DNA of 64,000 bases, taken from NCBI RefSeq assembly GCF_963678635.1, contig NC_087065.1, forward strand, positions 65,379,374-65,443,373, read 5' to 3'. Positions within the stretch are counted from its first letter, which is position 1, and each line of letters starts with the position of its first letter. The notes under the pieces are model-generated. The model ran no database searches. It was not told where the DNA came from and worked only from the letters and a program-made list of their open reading frames with translations. A program made the translations under genes and the position numbers. Shown here piece by piece: positions 48,221 through 59,500 of this stretch. Source of the DNA: Symsagittifera roscoffensis (lineage: Eukaryota > Xenacoelomorpha > Acoela > Convolutidae).

Positions 48221-51002
48221 ATGACTTGCGATTCAACAGCAAAATGCGAAGCCGATAGTGGTTTGATTGCTTCTATCAACCTGATGATTCAGTCTATCTC
48301 TGAAAATGAGGTCATTTCAGCCGACAAAGTTGAGGCGGGAGCCAAATTAATTCTGGAGCATGCGAACAAATTTTCATCGGTTTCAGTGGAATGTCTCGAA
48401 ACTTTGATTAAATTTGTTGCACTGGCAAGCGCCAATGGAGCTATAACGATTCTAGACTCGTTCCCGCGAGCTGTTTCTCAGATGTACAATTATGCAACTA
48501 AAGGGACCCTCTCCAAGACGATAGTCCAGAAGCTATCGTCATTGTCGGTGACGATGGTCAATATATTTGGTTCTGACAATAACAGTGAAAGCGACGTTCT
48601 AGAAAGTGCCCTCAAGTTCCACAGTCTAGAAGGATCTCAAGAGTCTCAGCAGCTGCTGGAAATGGCTGCCGTACAATGTACAAAAAAGTATATGAAGTTC
48701 TATGAATCAGTTGCAAAAACTCCGTCTAATTGTTCGGGAGCTGAGCTGTCTCAGTTGGCTGCGTTGATTTCTCCTTTGTCTTTGCTGGTCATATCCAGGT
48801 AATCCAGTGAAACTTAATTTTAGATAAAGTTTAGTCTCTTAAGAGAACTCGATCTAACCTGATTTCCCCTCCAAGTATCAAATCAAAAGAGCGGTATACA
48901 TAAATGTGTTTTTTTTGCATATGATCTCAGATTTATATTTGACAGCATAGTTTGCTTATTTATGTTATGGGAATTAAATAAAGCTTGCAATGGATCGCGA
49001 TTCGTACATATCAACAATTTTTGCCAGAGCTGACTGTTCCTTGTTTAGAAATAGCGAGGAAGACAATCTGGACGTGTGTTGTACGTGGGCCATCAAGGCG
49101 TTGTCAGCTGCGGTGGATCCGCTGTCTCGGCAGAGATGTCTGGGCTACATTGGTGCATGCATGCTTGTAAAGGGCACAGAACACGTGCAGAATCTGTTCA
49201 CTTCTGCTCAAGTGTCGTTCCCTCTCCTGTTCTCACTGAGCTGTGTTGAAGTGCGAATGTGTCTAGAGAAGCAGCAAGATCAAAATGGTAAGAACTGTCC
49301 ATTTCTTTTGATCCCGATCCAAATTATTTTTCATCAAAATCTCACCCTGATTCATGGTTTTAGTTTTAATAAGCGCATCTAATCAAATCTGTTTCAATAA
49401 GAAACAGGAGTTTGAATCCAGAATGAACACATTTTATTGTCACTTAATGGAAGTCACTGCATTATAGTTGACGCCGTTTCTCTTTCAAAGCTGAAATAAA
49501 AAATATGTATGATTGTTAAGGGGAATCAATGGTGCTCTCAAATGACTCTCTGTCATGTCTCTTGTCTGCGCTGGAGTCCGCTCTGGACGATATATGTGGA
49601 GGAAGGGTGGAGTTGGCCTCTCCAGATGAGTTCATGATTGTGTTCGACAGCTACAAGACCATGAGCCTCAGTCTGTTATTCTTTCTCACAACCACTGTGG
49701 GTTCAGGGGGCGAGGAAAGTGTACAAGGAGACATAAGGAGAGATTGGGTTCTGGTGTGCAATGCGTGGAAGCTGATGTCAACATACCTCTGCGAGACCGA
49801 GTAAGTGCACAAACGGATCGGATGTAGTGAAAAATCCCATTTTCCAACTTTTCACATTGGTTACCATGTAAGTTGCGACCAATTTAGAACGAAGGTGTCG
49901 TAAACATGGTTGCAGCGTTGCAAATAGTTTAATTATCTGAGAATTTTGTGGCTTTAGTTGTGGCTAATGTTTGGTTCTTATTAGCTTCTGTGGCTGAGTG
50001 GTTGGTGTTAGAGACTATTAATTTCCAGGTCGCAGGCTTGAATCTTAGAGCTAGTAGAATTTTAACTAATTTGAGGTCTATTTGTAATTTTTATTATTGC
50101 ACTCAGGGTGACCACTTGGTCACTATTTTAGTGACCAGTCACTATTGCTCACTAATTGGTCACTATTTTTTCAATGGTCACTAAAAGTCACTATTAACAA
50201 CAAAGCTTTCTGTTTCTTAATATTTTTCTTAATATTCTTTGCACTATTTTGAGATATCCGTTTTTGGTGACGGACCCTAAAATTTTTCTAAAGGCGCCTT
50301 GGGAACCAATATATACTAATATTGATGGGGTGCGCGCGCCGAAAAAACGCAATTTTTCAGCTTGCTTATTCAAAATTATGCCTGCGGCGCAGAAATTTTG
50401 GCCAAAACAGCGGAAATAATGTCCCAGCAAAGTTAGAACTAAGATGCAGTATTAGATTATCAAAGACGTTATCAGTCTTCTAATGTTTCAGTGACCTGCC
50501 TGACGACAACTTTGATTTCAAACTGCTCATCAGATCCATTCAGAGCCACACGACTAAATGTGGGCCGGAGTTCCAGATGTCATTAATCCAAGCAGCCCTG
50601 CCTCTGTTCATGTTGATAAGCAGCAAGGAGTCCTATATTGAACTTATTGTTGAACTGGAGCTACATCTAAAGTTCATCAATTTTCTCAAGACGAATGCTA
50701 CTGTCAATGCTAACCCGAAAGTCAAATCGATAGTTCTCTGCTGTCAGTTACTGGTCCACGTCTCAGCCAATCATGTGCTAGCGTCTCTCGACCAATGGGT
50801 TGTGGATGTTTTAAACATCGAAGATGACGACATTTTTCTTCATGTTACGAGACTATTGCTGAAATCGTCATGCAACTCAGCGATTTTCAATAAGAGTGAC
50901 GAAAAGTTGACAGAGTTGATGGATCGGTTGAACAAAGTTGCACTGGACGTTGAAGGATATTACGATGAGTGCATGGAAACGCTGGAACTTCTAAGAGTGT
51001 GA
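48221..51002 (+). CDS. NCDN: Neurochondrin-like protein, four exons (about 553 aa)
   Basis: Exons 48,221-48,787, 48,984-49,287, 49,521-49,800 and 50,492-51,002 give a continuous 1,662-bp frame. Neurochondrin is a cytosolic armadillo-like protein of neurons and other cells that dampens CaMKII signalling and promotes neurite growth. Best family matches are QLAALISPLSLL, then FPLLFSLSCVEVRMCLE (the conserved ACVEVRLALE block), LLSALESALDDI, and a helical C-terminal region. The N-terminal 150 residues align poorly and the protein is shorter than the about 730-aa vertebrate form. Junctions 2 and 3 are canonical (GTAAGA and GTAAGT; AAG and CAG acceptors). Junction 1 keeps frame only with the weak donor CTG|GTCATA at 48,788; the better GTAATC donor at 48,799 would break it. 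The last exon is partly duplicated at 53.44-53.72 kb. Confidence 0.7.
49982..50053 (+). tRNA. tRNA-like pseudogene or SINE head
   Basis: In NCDN intron 3. TGGCTGAGTGG fits the tRNA A box and GGCTTGAATCT approximates the B box at the right spacing. TAGCTTC near the start pairs with AGAGCTA at the end as a mostly intact acceptor stem. The B box deviates at two positions and the anticodon arm (around CTATTAATT) is poorly formed, so it is probably a decayed tRNA or tRNA-derived SINE, not a working gene. Confidence 0.4.
50275..50410 (+). repeat. GC-rich MITE-like repeat
   Basis: TTTTTCTAAAGGCGCC, an ATATAC spacer, GGGGTGCGCGCGCCGAAAAA, then GCCTGCGGCGCAGAAA. Shared with 56,305-56,470 and inverted at 1,280-1,490. 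Inside NCDN intron 3. Confidence 0.65.
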
Positions 51003-53436
51003 CGCTGTACTGAAATTGAATATGGGGTGCTTTCAATTTTGAACTAATCGCATGAGTTGTGCAACTCACTGGTGTTCTAGAGAAATAGTACTTGCCAAGA
51101 AATGAAGTGCCGCTCTAGAGAGTTAGAATTTGACTTGGCGTTTGACTGATTGATGATCGGGTTGCATTAGGCAATCAGAATATGAGACAGGTGTTTTGAT
51201 TTGGGCTTGGTCCGTGCTAGACAGAGAAAGTTTAGAAGAGTTCTAAAACTAACTGCTTGAAACTAACTTGAAGCTTGCTTTTGTTTTACTCACTGTTGAA
51301 TTAAATTGCTTATAAAAAGTGTTTTACTCCAGGAGATCAATTTGTTGCGAACAGATCAATATAACTTAAGGTACCAATAGGTACTTGAGAACACGATAAG
51401 GTAATTACCCTGGCAAAAAGCAAGGGTATTGCAATCGGGTACTAGACTTTTTTCCCGTAATTAGTTTTAGGCTATAAATTTCCGACATGCTCAATTTTTT
51501 GAAAATTTAAATAAAACTACCTCCGTTAATTTCAGACATGCTCAATTTCTTGAAAATTCAAATAAACTATCTTCAGGTATTGTCCGTTTCCGGTGTTAAT
51601 TTTATTTCAAATAATTTTCTTAAAGTGTATTATCATGTATTAACAAAATAACATGTACTTGACAAAATGTATTAAAATCAGGTATTATTAGACTTGCCAG
51701 AGCAAGTTTCTTGAAATCGGGAACAAGACTTTTTCCAGTAAACAACTTTTCTTACATGTTTTAATTTTTCTTCAACTTGCTTTCTTTTTGAACCTTCGCA
51801 ACATCCAGGTTCCTTTCCACTTGGACTAGGGTTAACGCCTTCGCCTTTGTACCCTAAAGTCGGGTTGGCCTTTGTACCCTAAAGTCTGGGCCATATCACA
51901 TATCTTGTTTGTCCTATAAGTAAATTTCATTGCAAGTGCAAGTGTTGTTCTTTGTAGAGCCAGGAGGTGGACTTGATACTTTTTACATTTCTTTTAATCT
52001 ATTTTTTCGACTCAACAGGTGTCTGCTTAAAGATTAGTCGGCTTATTTTTTTCTCGTGCTGTTGGCAATTTAAGTTGTTGTTAAAAGTGCAAATGTTGTT
52101 CATTATAGTCTCAGGTGGGACTCAAAACTATAAACTCTTCATGAAATTTTATTTTTCCTGCTTAATTTGTGCCTGCTCAAAGATTGTTGGCTTTGTTTCC
52201 TCTTCGTAAGTTTTGTTCCCTTTCTTATGTAATACTCAAATTTCTGCCAAACTAGCGTAGAATGAATTTTTATCGAGACAAACGGAAATTTAATTTTTTG
52301 TAGAACTTTCCAACGTTTTCCATGTTTTCGACTTGTTTTTAGGTGTGTTTAATCGCAAGTGGCGCGGAGCTCCGCTTAGTCTCTGTGTTGAAATATCTTT
52401 AATACCAGTTGAAACATGTTTAGAACCAGTTGAAAATAGTACCAATTTAAGCAAAGCTGCATCAAGTTCTCACGATTGTGGAACAGCAAAGTTAGCTACA
52501 TTAAAGCCGAAAAATACTTCATATTGAAAACAAGGATAGCCGGTTGCGGCGCAAGTACCACAGAATTTCCGACCATATTCACAAAAGCTACAAATCAAAG
52601 TTCTTCAAATTAGTGTCGTTTTTTGTACTATCAGATGCACTATCGAATAATCGATGCTACGCTCAGATGCACTATCGAATAATCTTGGCTCAGTTGAAAC
52701 TTATAAAAATTGAAACATTTTTTAAAATACGAATTCTCAACAATTCTAAAAATTAACGTTGATGAGAAATCTTAACTTACAACCTTGCTAATTTTTACTA
52801 CGACGCTAGCACAATACAATTTATGCGAAGGCAGTTTGAAAACTTAATTAAAAAAAGTTTGAAAACACTATATTTTACAACAATTACGATTTTTAGGATC
52901 TTCTGATAGCACATCAAATGAGCTTCTGATATCAATCATTTAACCAAAGGTTTTATTTTTTTTGGGGGGGGGGGAATTATTGAAAGTTCTAGATCACTAA
53001 CCTCAATAAGTCGGCAAGCAGGATTTTTTTTCATTCTTACAGAATGAGTGCTCATATGTACGAAAATTAGATTGTTTGTGAGATGCTCTCATTTTTTTGA
53101 AGTAAGTCACCATCATGAACCAACAATCATTATTGCGTTGTGGTTTGGCGTTTGAATTTAAGTATTTAAACAGCAGTGATTTTGGGTTGAAATGTCTCGT
53201 TTTTGAAATAAGCGCGCAATATTTACCTATTTTTGATTGAACTTTTTGTATCTGATTGTGAAATGAAAATTTAGGATCAATTAAAAGATCAAGTTATTTG
53301 CATCTACTCCAAGATTATAAACAGTGCCATTTAGCACAACATGGAGATTAGAAGCACTTCTACTGTTATCAAAACTCATAAATGAAGTGCCAGAGTTCAA
53401 GGTGAGTTTGTTGTACTTCAGCATTTAAAAAATAAA
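51003..53436. other. Intergenic AT-rich region with short repeats
   Basis: No gene recognised. It contains a GACATGCTCAATTT duplication (51,480-51,580), a 19-bp pair GCCTTTGTACCCTAAAGTC (51,843 and 51,868), a 22-bp pair at 52,631 and 52,663 (32-bp period), and a T8G13 run at about 52,960. A motif resembling TTGCAATCGGGTAC...AGACTTTTT at about 51,430 recurs at 51,710 and at 55,083, the start of the tandem array. Confidence 0.5.
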
Positions 53437-53439
53437 GCG

Positions 53440-53718
53440 AAAATAATGTCCCAGCAAAGTAAGAACTAAGATGCAGTATTAGATTATCAAAGACGTTATC
53501 AGTCTTCTAATGTTTCAGTGACCTGCCTGACGACAACTTTGATTTCAAACTGCTCATCAGATCCATTCAGAGCCACACGACTAAATGTGGGCCGGAGTTC
53601 CAGATGTCATTAATCCAAGCAGCCCTGCCTCTGTTCATGTTGATGAGCAGCAAGGAGTCCTATATTGAACTTATTGTTGATCTGGAGCTACATCTAAAGT
53701 TCATCAATTTTCTCAAGA
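53440..53718 (+). pseudogene. Duplicate of NCDN last exon (partial)
   Basis: Nearly identical to 50,411-50,689, including the intron end, the TTTCAG acceptor and the first about 200 bp of exon 4. I count about five substitutions. Similarity stops after CTCAAGA. The frame is still open into unrelated sequence. A recent 3' partial gene duplication with no other exons nearby. Confidence 0.85.
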
Positions 53719-55082
53719 TGAAAAATTTATTTGTATCAGGTTGGTTAATTAGTGCATTATCGACAGGAGATATGGAGTGCGGAGAAAGCACGAAAAAATT
53801 ATAATCAGTCCTTTTTTAATGGTTTTTCGTTATAATTGTGAAAAATTTTCCGCTCCATTTACTTTCATTGAATTCCGTTTCCAATTTGGATTTTTTTTTG
53901 TTTTAACCAACTTCATCGAATTAAATGTACAATTCCCCCTACCCCCACCCAACCAGTTCAATGGGAGGGGAAAAATACGAGTTTTTCACAAGATAATTTC
54001 AATGAAAATGTCATATCACTTGCATAACAGATTAAATTATCGACCCTAAATCAAATATCGATTTAAAACGTCGATGTAGCTCATCAAAAAAAGTTTAATG
54101 AACAAATTCAAAAAAAAAACATTTTGCGCGTATGTTGGAGGAGATGCATATTTTATACAAAACTAACTTAAGAATTAATACAGGCTTGTGAACGAAAATC
54201 TACGGTAGGTCAATTAGGACGGATTGTAAGGTTGATGCAATTAATCGAGGTCCCTTTTCAATAGCAAAAAGTTTTCTCTTCCAAAAAATACTCATCAAAA
54301 GCAATTTTCTCAGCATAATTAAAGTTTTTGTAGAATTTGGACATGTTGACAAATTTTCTAATTGACTTTCAATTTTTTTGCAGTAAAATTCGATTTTATT
54401 CTACATTACGAGGCCAAACTGCATTTTTGAAAAATTCAGAAAAAATTTGAAGAAATAAATTTGACATACAGAATTGAATTAGTTAGAACAGATAGCATGC
54501 TTCACTGCAGTTAGCAACATGTTCTGACTGTTTTTTTTCTGGATGAAAAAAGAACTTTTCATAGTTACTTTGAAAGGATTTTTTTTATTATAACATTTTA
54601 AAAAAAAGATATCTTCAGCTCAAATTCAAAAATGGCTTGAAAATTCCCAAATCGATCAGTTTGGGTTAACTGCTATCAATTAACGTGCTATATCCTTCAT
54701 GCAATTAACGCGTGAGTGGCTTTTGAATCCGATTACATGTGCAAATATTCCGTACCTTTCATCCAAAGTTTGAACAACAAGACGAGTACTGGAATTAATC
54801 AGACAGTAAATCGAGGTACTAATTTTAACTTTTTTGTGACCAGTGTGAAGGAACTCAGTTGTATGTTGTTTTAATTTCAAGCGACTTCTAAGTTAGTACG
54901 AATAAAAAAGTTACAGATGTCACCCACAAATCTGCCAGGTTTGAAAAAGGTTGGTCTGAATACAAAAACTTTTGCCCAATTTACAGCGGGACTAAATGGG
55001 AGATGAGTTGAGTTTGTTATGATTTAAAAAAACCATTTTTTTTACAATGGTTGTTAATACACTTGCGATTAGCTACGGTGTT
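53719..55082. other. AT-rich intergenic region
   Basis: Apart from the small minus-strand frame at 54,680-54,900 and a C-rich stretch near 53,935, nothing is recognised. Confidence 0.4.
54680..54900 (-). CDS. Hypothetical minus-strand fragment
   Basis: A frame of about 70 codons reads RLKLKQHTTEFLHTGHKKVK and later LDERYGIFAHVIGFKSHSR, which has a protein-like composition but no recognised family. The start is not determined and it may be a mobile-element remnant. Confidence 0.2.
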
Positions 55083-55790
55083 GCAATCGTGTACAAGACT
55101 TTTTCACGTAAACAGTTTTGTTCACAGAAGGTTTAACTTAGTAGGAATAGTAAATAGGTGACTACCTAGTAATTATGTGACCCTTGTTTTGGGAAGAATG
55201 TCGCTTGTTTCGGCTGAATTATGTTTTCATAAAATTTTTGTATTCGCAAAACCGCCTTTCCCCTAGAAAAATTTCAGCGCACGCCACTGAACGGTGTCGG
55301 AATGCTTTTCTTGCAATACGTTTTGTATATTTTGTTCATACTTGATGGTTGCATCTGTTTAATTTCGTTGTGCTGCGTTTCGCTTCGTTGGCTTGAGTCA
55401 ATTATTTTCGGGCTCTTCCTCACTGATTCTGGCATGTCGTTTTTCGCTGTTTTTTTCTCGATATCAACTAACAAGTTAAATAAAGTGAGTATAATTTTCT
55501 TATTCCTGGCTGCTAAATTTGTGAGCCTGTTTTTAGAAACACTCTCGAAAGAGTTGGAACAAAGTATGGCGTAAGTTAGTTTTCTTCCACGCTTTCCTGG
55601 GGCCTCAATTCCGAGAAAATTTCCAACGATTATCTTAGCGTTTAATATTATTTAGTGTAAAAGTGATATTATGCCAAGCGTCTGATTTTACTAAAAAGTT
55701 GTTTTATTCAAATTAATATCCTTCTTTAAAATATAAAAAATTAAACATTTAATTTTCTTAATCTCTATAATCACCCTGGTTAGTCGAAAC
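55083..55790 (+). repeat. Diverged partial copy of the 1.76-kb repeat
   Basis: Matches the start of the units at 58,086 onward (GACTTTTTCACGTAAACAG to ATTAAACATTTA), with many substitutions. Its 3' end retains the TATAAAAAATTAAACATTTA stretch that is also seen in the last array unit (62,258) but is missing from the middle units. Confidence 0.8.
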
Positions 55791-56159
55791 CCTCTGGGCT
55801 ATTTGCTACTTTTTTCCTTTGCTAGTCTAACAAACTCCCCCCAAGGATGGGAGAGCTATGTTCTAAACACAAAATCGGGTACGTTAAATCAAGCTCAACA
55901 AAGATACTAATCACAATCTTTTATTGCTTTGGCAAATGACCGTTACACTTCTATTTGTGGATGAAGATACGTACTTTTGAACTGAACTTTTGAATTTTGA
56001 ATTGAACTTTTTGGCGGTGCCACTGTGGTTAAAAAGTCATGTTAATTTTAGTGCCGCTACCGCGGTAATTTTAGTGCAACACCGTTGACGCTTGTTTCCA
56101 TTTTGAGGTTTGGTAAGTTTTTGAATGGTCTTCAATCAAATCTGCGAATGATGTTCGAT

Positions 56160-56470
56160 TGTGTGCAGGGGCGGTTTCAGGCAGGATGGGGGGGGGGGAG
56201 AGCGGTGGTGGATGCTTTTTCTCGAGGATTCGATCCCCTCACCAACCAAAGGGTCCTCCTTTGGTATTATTTATGACATCCATTTTCGGCCGACCAACAG
56301 TTAACTTTTTCTAAAGGCGCCAATATATACTCACTTTGAAGGGGAGCGCGCGCCGAAAAATAAACAATTTTTTGGCCAAATTTGTCCAAAGAAAGTCAAA
56401 AACTGCATTTTTGACCTGTTTTTTTTTTTAAAAAAAACGCCTGCGGCGCTGAAACTTTTTATCAAATGAG
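56160..56470 (+). repeat. G-rich element and GC-rich MITE-like repeat
   Basis: CAGGGGCGGTTTCAGGCAGG with a G-run at 56,166-56,205 resembles termini of non-autonomous hAT-like elements. From 56,305 follows another copy of the CTAAAGGCGCC...GCGCGCGCCGAAAAA...GCCTGCGGCGC repeat. Confidence 0.5.
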
Positions 56471-56529
56471 TTCTTCATAGTGCTCTTGCAGCGCTCGCCA
56501 AATCTATTTGCTCGATCTAAAAAATAAGG

Positions 56530-59500
56530 TCGACAAAATTTTTGTATATTTTGTTCATACTTGATGGTTGCATCTGTTTCATTTCGTTGTGCTGCGTTTC
56601 GCTTCTTTGGCTTGAGTCAATTATTTGCGGGCTCTTCCTCACTGATTCTGGCATGTCGTTTTTCGCTGTTTTTTTCTCGATATCAACTAACAAGTTAAAT
56701 GAAGTGAGTATAGTTTTCTTATTCCTGGCTGCTAAATTTGTGAGCCTGTTTTTAGAAACACTCTTGAAAGAGTTGGAACAAAGTATGGAGTAAGTTAGTT
56801 TTTTTCCACGCTTTCCTGGGGCCTCATTTCTGAGAAAATTACCACCGATTATCTTAGCGTTTAATTATCATTTAGTGTAAAAATGATATCATGCCAAGCT
56901 TTTGATTTTACAAAAAATTTGATTTATTCAAATTAATATCTTCCCCCTCCCCCACCTCCCTGCCAGTTTACCACAACCTCCATTCGCCCCATTCATGGGG
57001 GTTATTTATTGGTAGATTTTGGGGAAGGGGGCTTATGATTTACACCATCTTAGTTTACCCCCCCCCCCCCCCCCCCCCCGTTTCCGTTTACTGGGGGAGG
57101 GGGTTTGGGCAAATGCGGATGGATGGGGGGTAAAATACGGGGTGGGGGGGGGGGGGTGTTAATTCGAGTAGATTAAGATTGCGAGTAGGTCGTGAGTAAT
57201 GCAGAAATGTTGTAAACGTTTCGCAAATGATTTTACAAAAAAATGTATAGATTATATTCCGTTATAATCCATTATAATCCATTATAAGGGATTTTAACTG
57301 GATTATAATCCATTATAATGGATTTTAATGGATTGTGTTTTTACGAAAATAATCGATTATAATGGCAATATAATCGATTTCGTGGTCCAAATTTGCCACA
57401 ATAATGGAATGTAATGACATTTTTGACAAAATTTTTTCATTATAATCGATTATTATCCATGGAACTCTGGTGCAAGAATCTGTTTAAATTCCATAATATC
57501 CGAAAAAATTGGGCAAATTTTATCGTAGTAATAGTTGAATAGAATTGTAGCCGCATCATTTCTGAATTTAATTGCCTAAGAATATTTTTCGCCATTTAAA
57601 CTGCAAATTGTTTTTCGGAAGCGAACAACTTCTTTACCAATTTTTGTTCTAAGTTGTAATACAAACAACATGACTTTTTTCTTCGGATTTAGCCGAAGAA
57701 TTGAGCCTCTATAGTAGTAGAAATATCATGCCGTCTATTTTAAATTAAGAGATAGCAATATGTCAATTTTAACACAGAGCCGAGGCGGAGCTTCGCACCA
57801 TTTGCGATACAACGCATATATGAAAAACTTGACTAAAAAAATGAAAGATAACTAGTGAACAAAAATTTTCCTATGTCTCGATAAACAACAACTAGGGACC
57901 TAGCGCAAGCTGAAGCTCGTCTTCGATAGTTTATGATATTCTGAGAATTGAAAAGGCAGTTTTAAAGAAACGGTCGAAAGCTCGAAACCCTGACTTTCCG
58001 TATCCATTATTTTTTCTCTATAAAACAGATTATGGTCACTAAGTAGAGAAGATCTCGAAAACTGGGTTTCTCAATTGAACTTTCTCAAAAAGACTTTTTC
58101 ACGTAAACAGTTTTGTTCACAGACGGTTTATCTTAGTAGGAATAGTAAATAGTGACTACCTAGTAATTATGTGACCCTTGTTTCGGGAAGAATGTCGCTT
58201 GTTTCGGCTGAATTATGTTTTCAAAAACTTTTTGTATTCGCAAAACCGCCTTCCCCTAGAAAAATTTCAGCGCACGCCACTGAACGGTGTCGGAATGCTT
58301 TTCTTGCAATACGTTTTGTATATTTTGTTCATACTTGATGGTTGCATCTGTTTCATTTCGTTGTGCTGCGTTTCGCTTCCTTGGCTTGAGTCAATTATTT
58401 GCGGGCTCTTCCTCACTGATTCTGGCATTTCGTTTTTCTCTGTTTTTTTCTCGATATCAACTAACAAGTTGAATGAAGTGAGTATAGTTTTTTTTATTCC
58501 TGGCTGCTAAATTTGTGAGCCTGTTTTTAGAAACACTCTTGAAAGAGTTGGAACAAAGTATGGCGTAAGTTAGTTTTTTTCCTTGCTTTCCTGGGGCCTC
58601 ATTTCCGAGAAAATTTCCACCGATTATCTTAGCGTTTAATTATCATTTAGTGTAAAAATGATATCATGCCAAGCTTTTGATTTTACAAAAAATTTGATTT
58701 ATTCAAATTAATATCTTCCCCCTCCCCCACCTCCCTGCCAGTTTACCACAACCTCCATTCGCCCCATTCATGGGGGTTATTTATTGGTAGATTTTGGGGA
58801 AGGGGGCTTATGATTTACACCATCTTAGTTTACCCCCCCCCCCCCCGTTTCCGTTTACTGGGGGAGGGGGTTTGGGCAAATGCGGATGGATGGGGGGTAA
58901 AATACGGGGTGGGGGGGGGTGTTAATTCGAGTAGATTAAGATTGCGAGTAGGTCGTGAGTAACGCAGAAATGTTGTAAACGTTTCGCAAATGATTTTACA
59001 AAAAAATGTATAGATTATATTCCGTTATAATCCATTATAATCCATTATAAGGGATTTTAACTGGATTATAATCCATTATAATGGATTTTAATGGATTGTG
59101 TTTTTACGAAAATAATCGATTATAATGGCAATATAATCGATTTCGTGGTCCAAATTTGCCACAATAATGGAATGTAATGACATTTTTGACAAAATTTTTT
59201 CATTATAATCGATTATTATCCATGGAACTCTGGTGCAAGAATCTGTTTAAATTCCATAATATCCGAAAAAATTGGGCAAATTTTATCGTAGTAATAGTTG
59301 AATAGAATTGTAGCCGCATCATTTCTGAATTTAATTGCCTAAGAATATTTTTCGCCATTTAAACTGCAAATTGTTTTTCGGAAGCGAACAACTTCTTTAC
59401 CAATTTTTGTTCTAAGTTGTAATACAAACAACATGACTTTTTTCTTCGGATTTAGCCGAAGAATTGAGCCTCTACAGTAGTAGAAATATCATGCCGTCTA

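Noticed and set aside
52333-52527. 64-aa ORF after an acceptor-like TTTTTAG
   Set aside because: No homology pattern, no partner exon, and it lies in repeat-rich intergenic DNA.
58178-58510. Hydrophobic 110-aa ORF repeated in each array unit (also 59,941 and 61,710)
   Set aside because: It starts at a non-ATG codon and overlaps an antisense frame of equal length. Changes between units alter amino acids in both frames, so I see no sign of coding selection.
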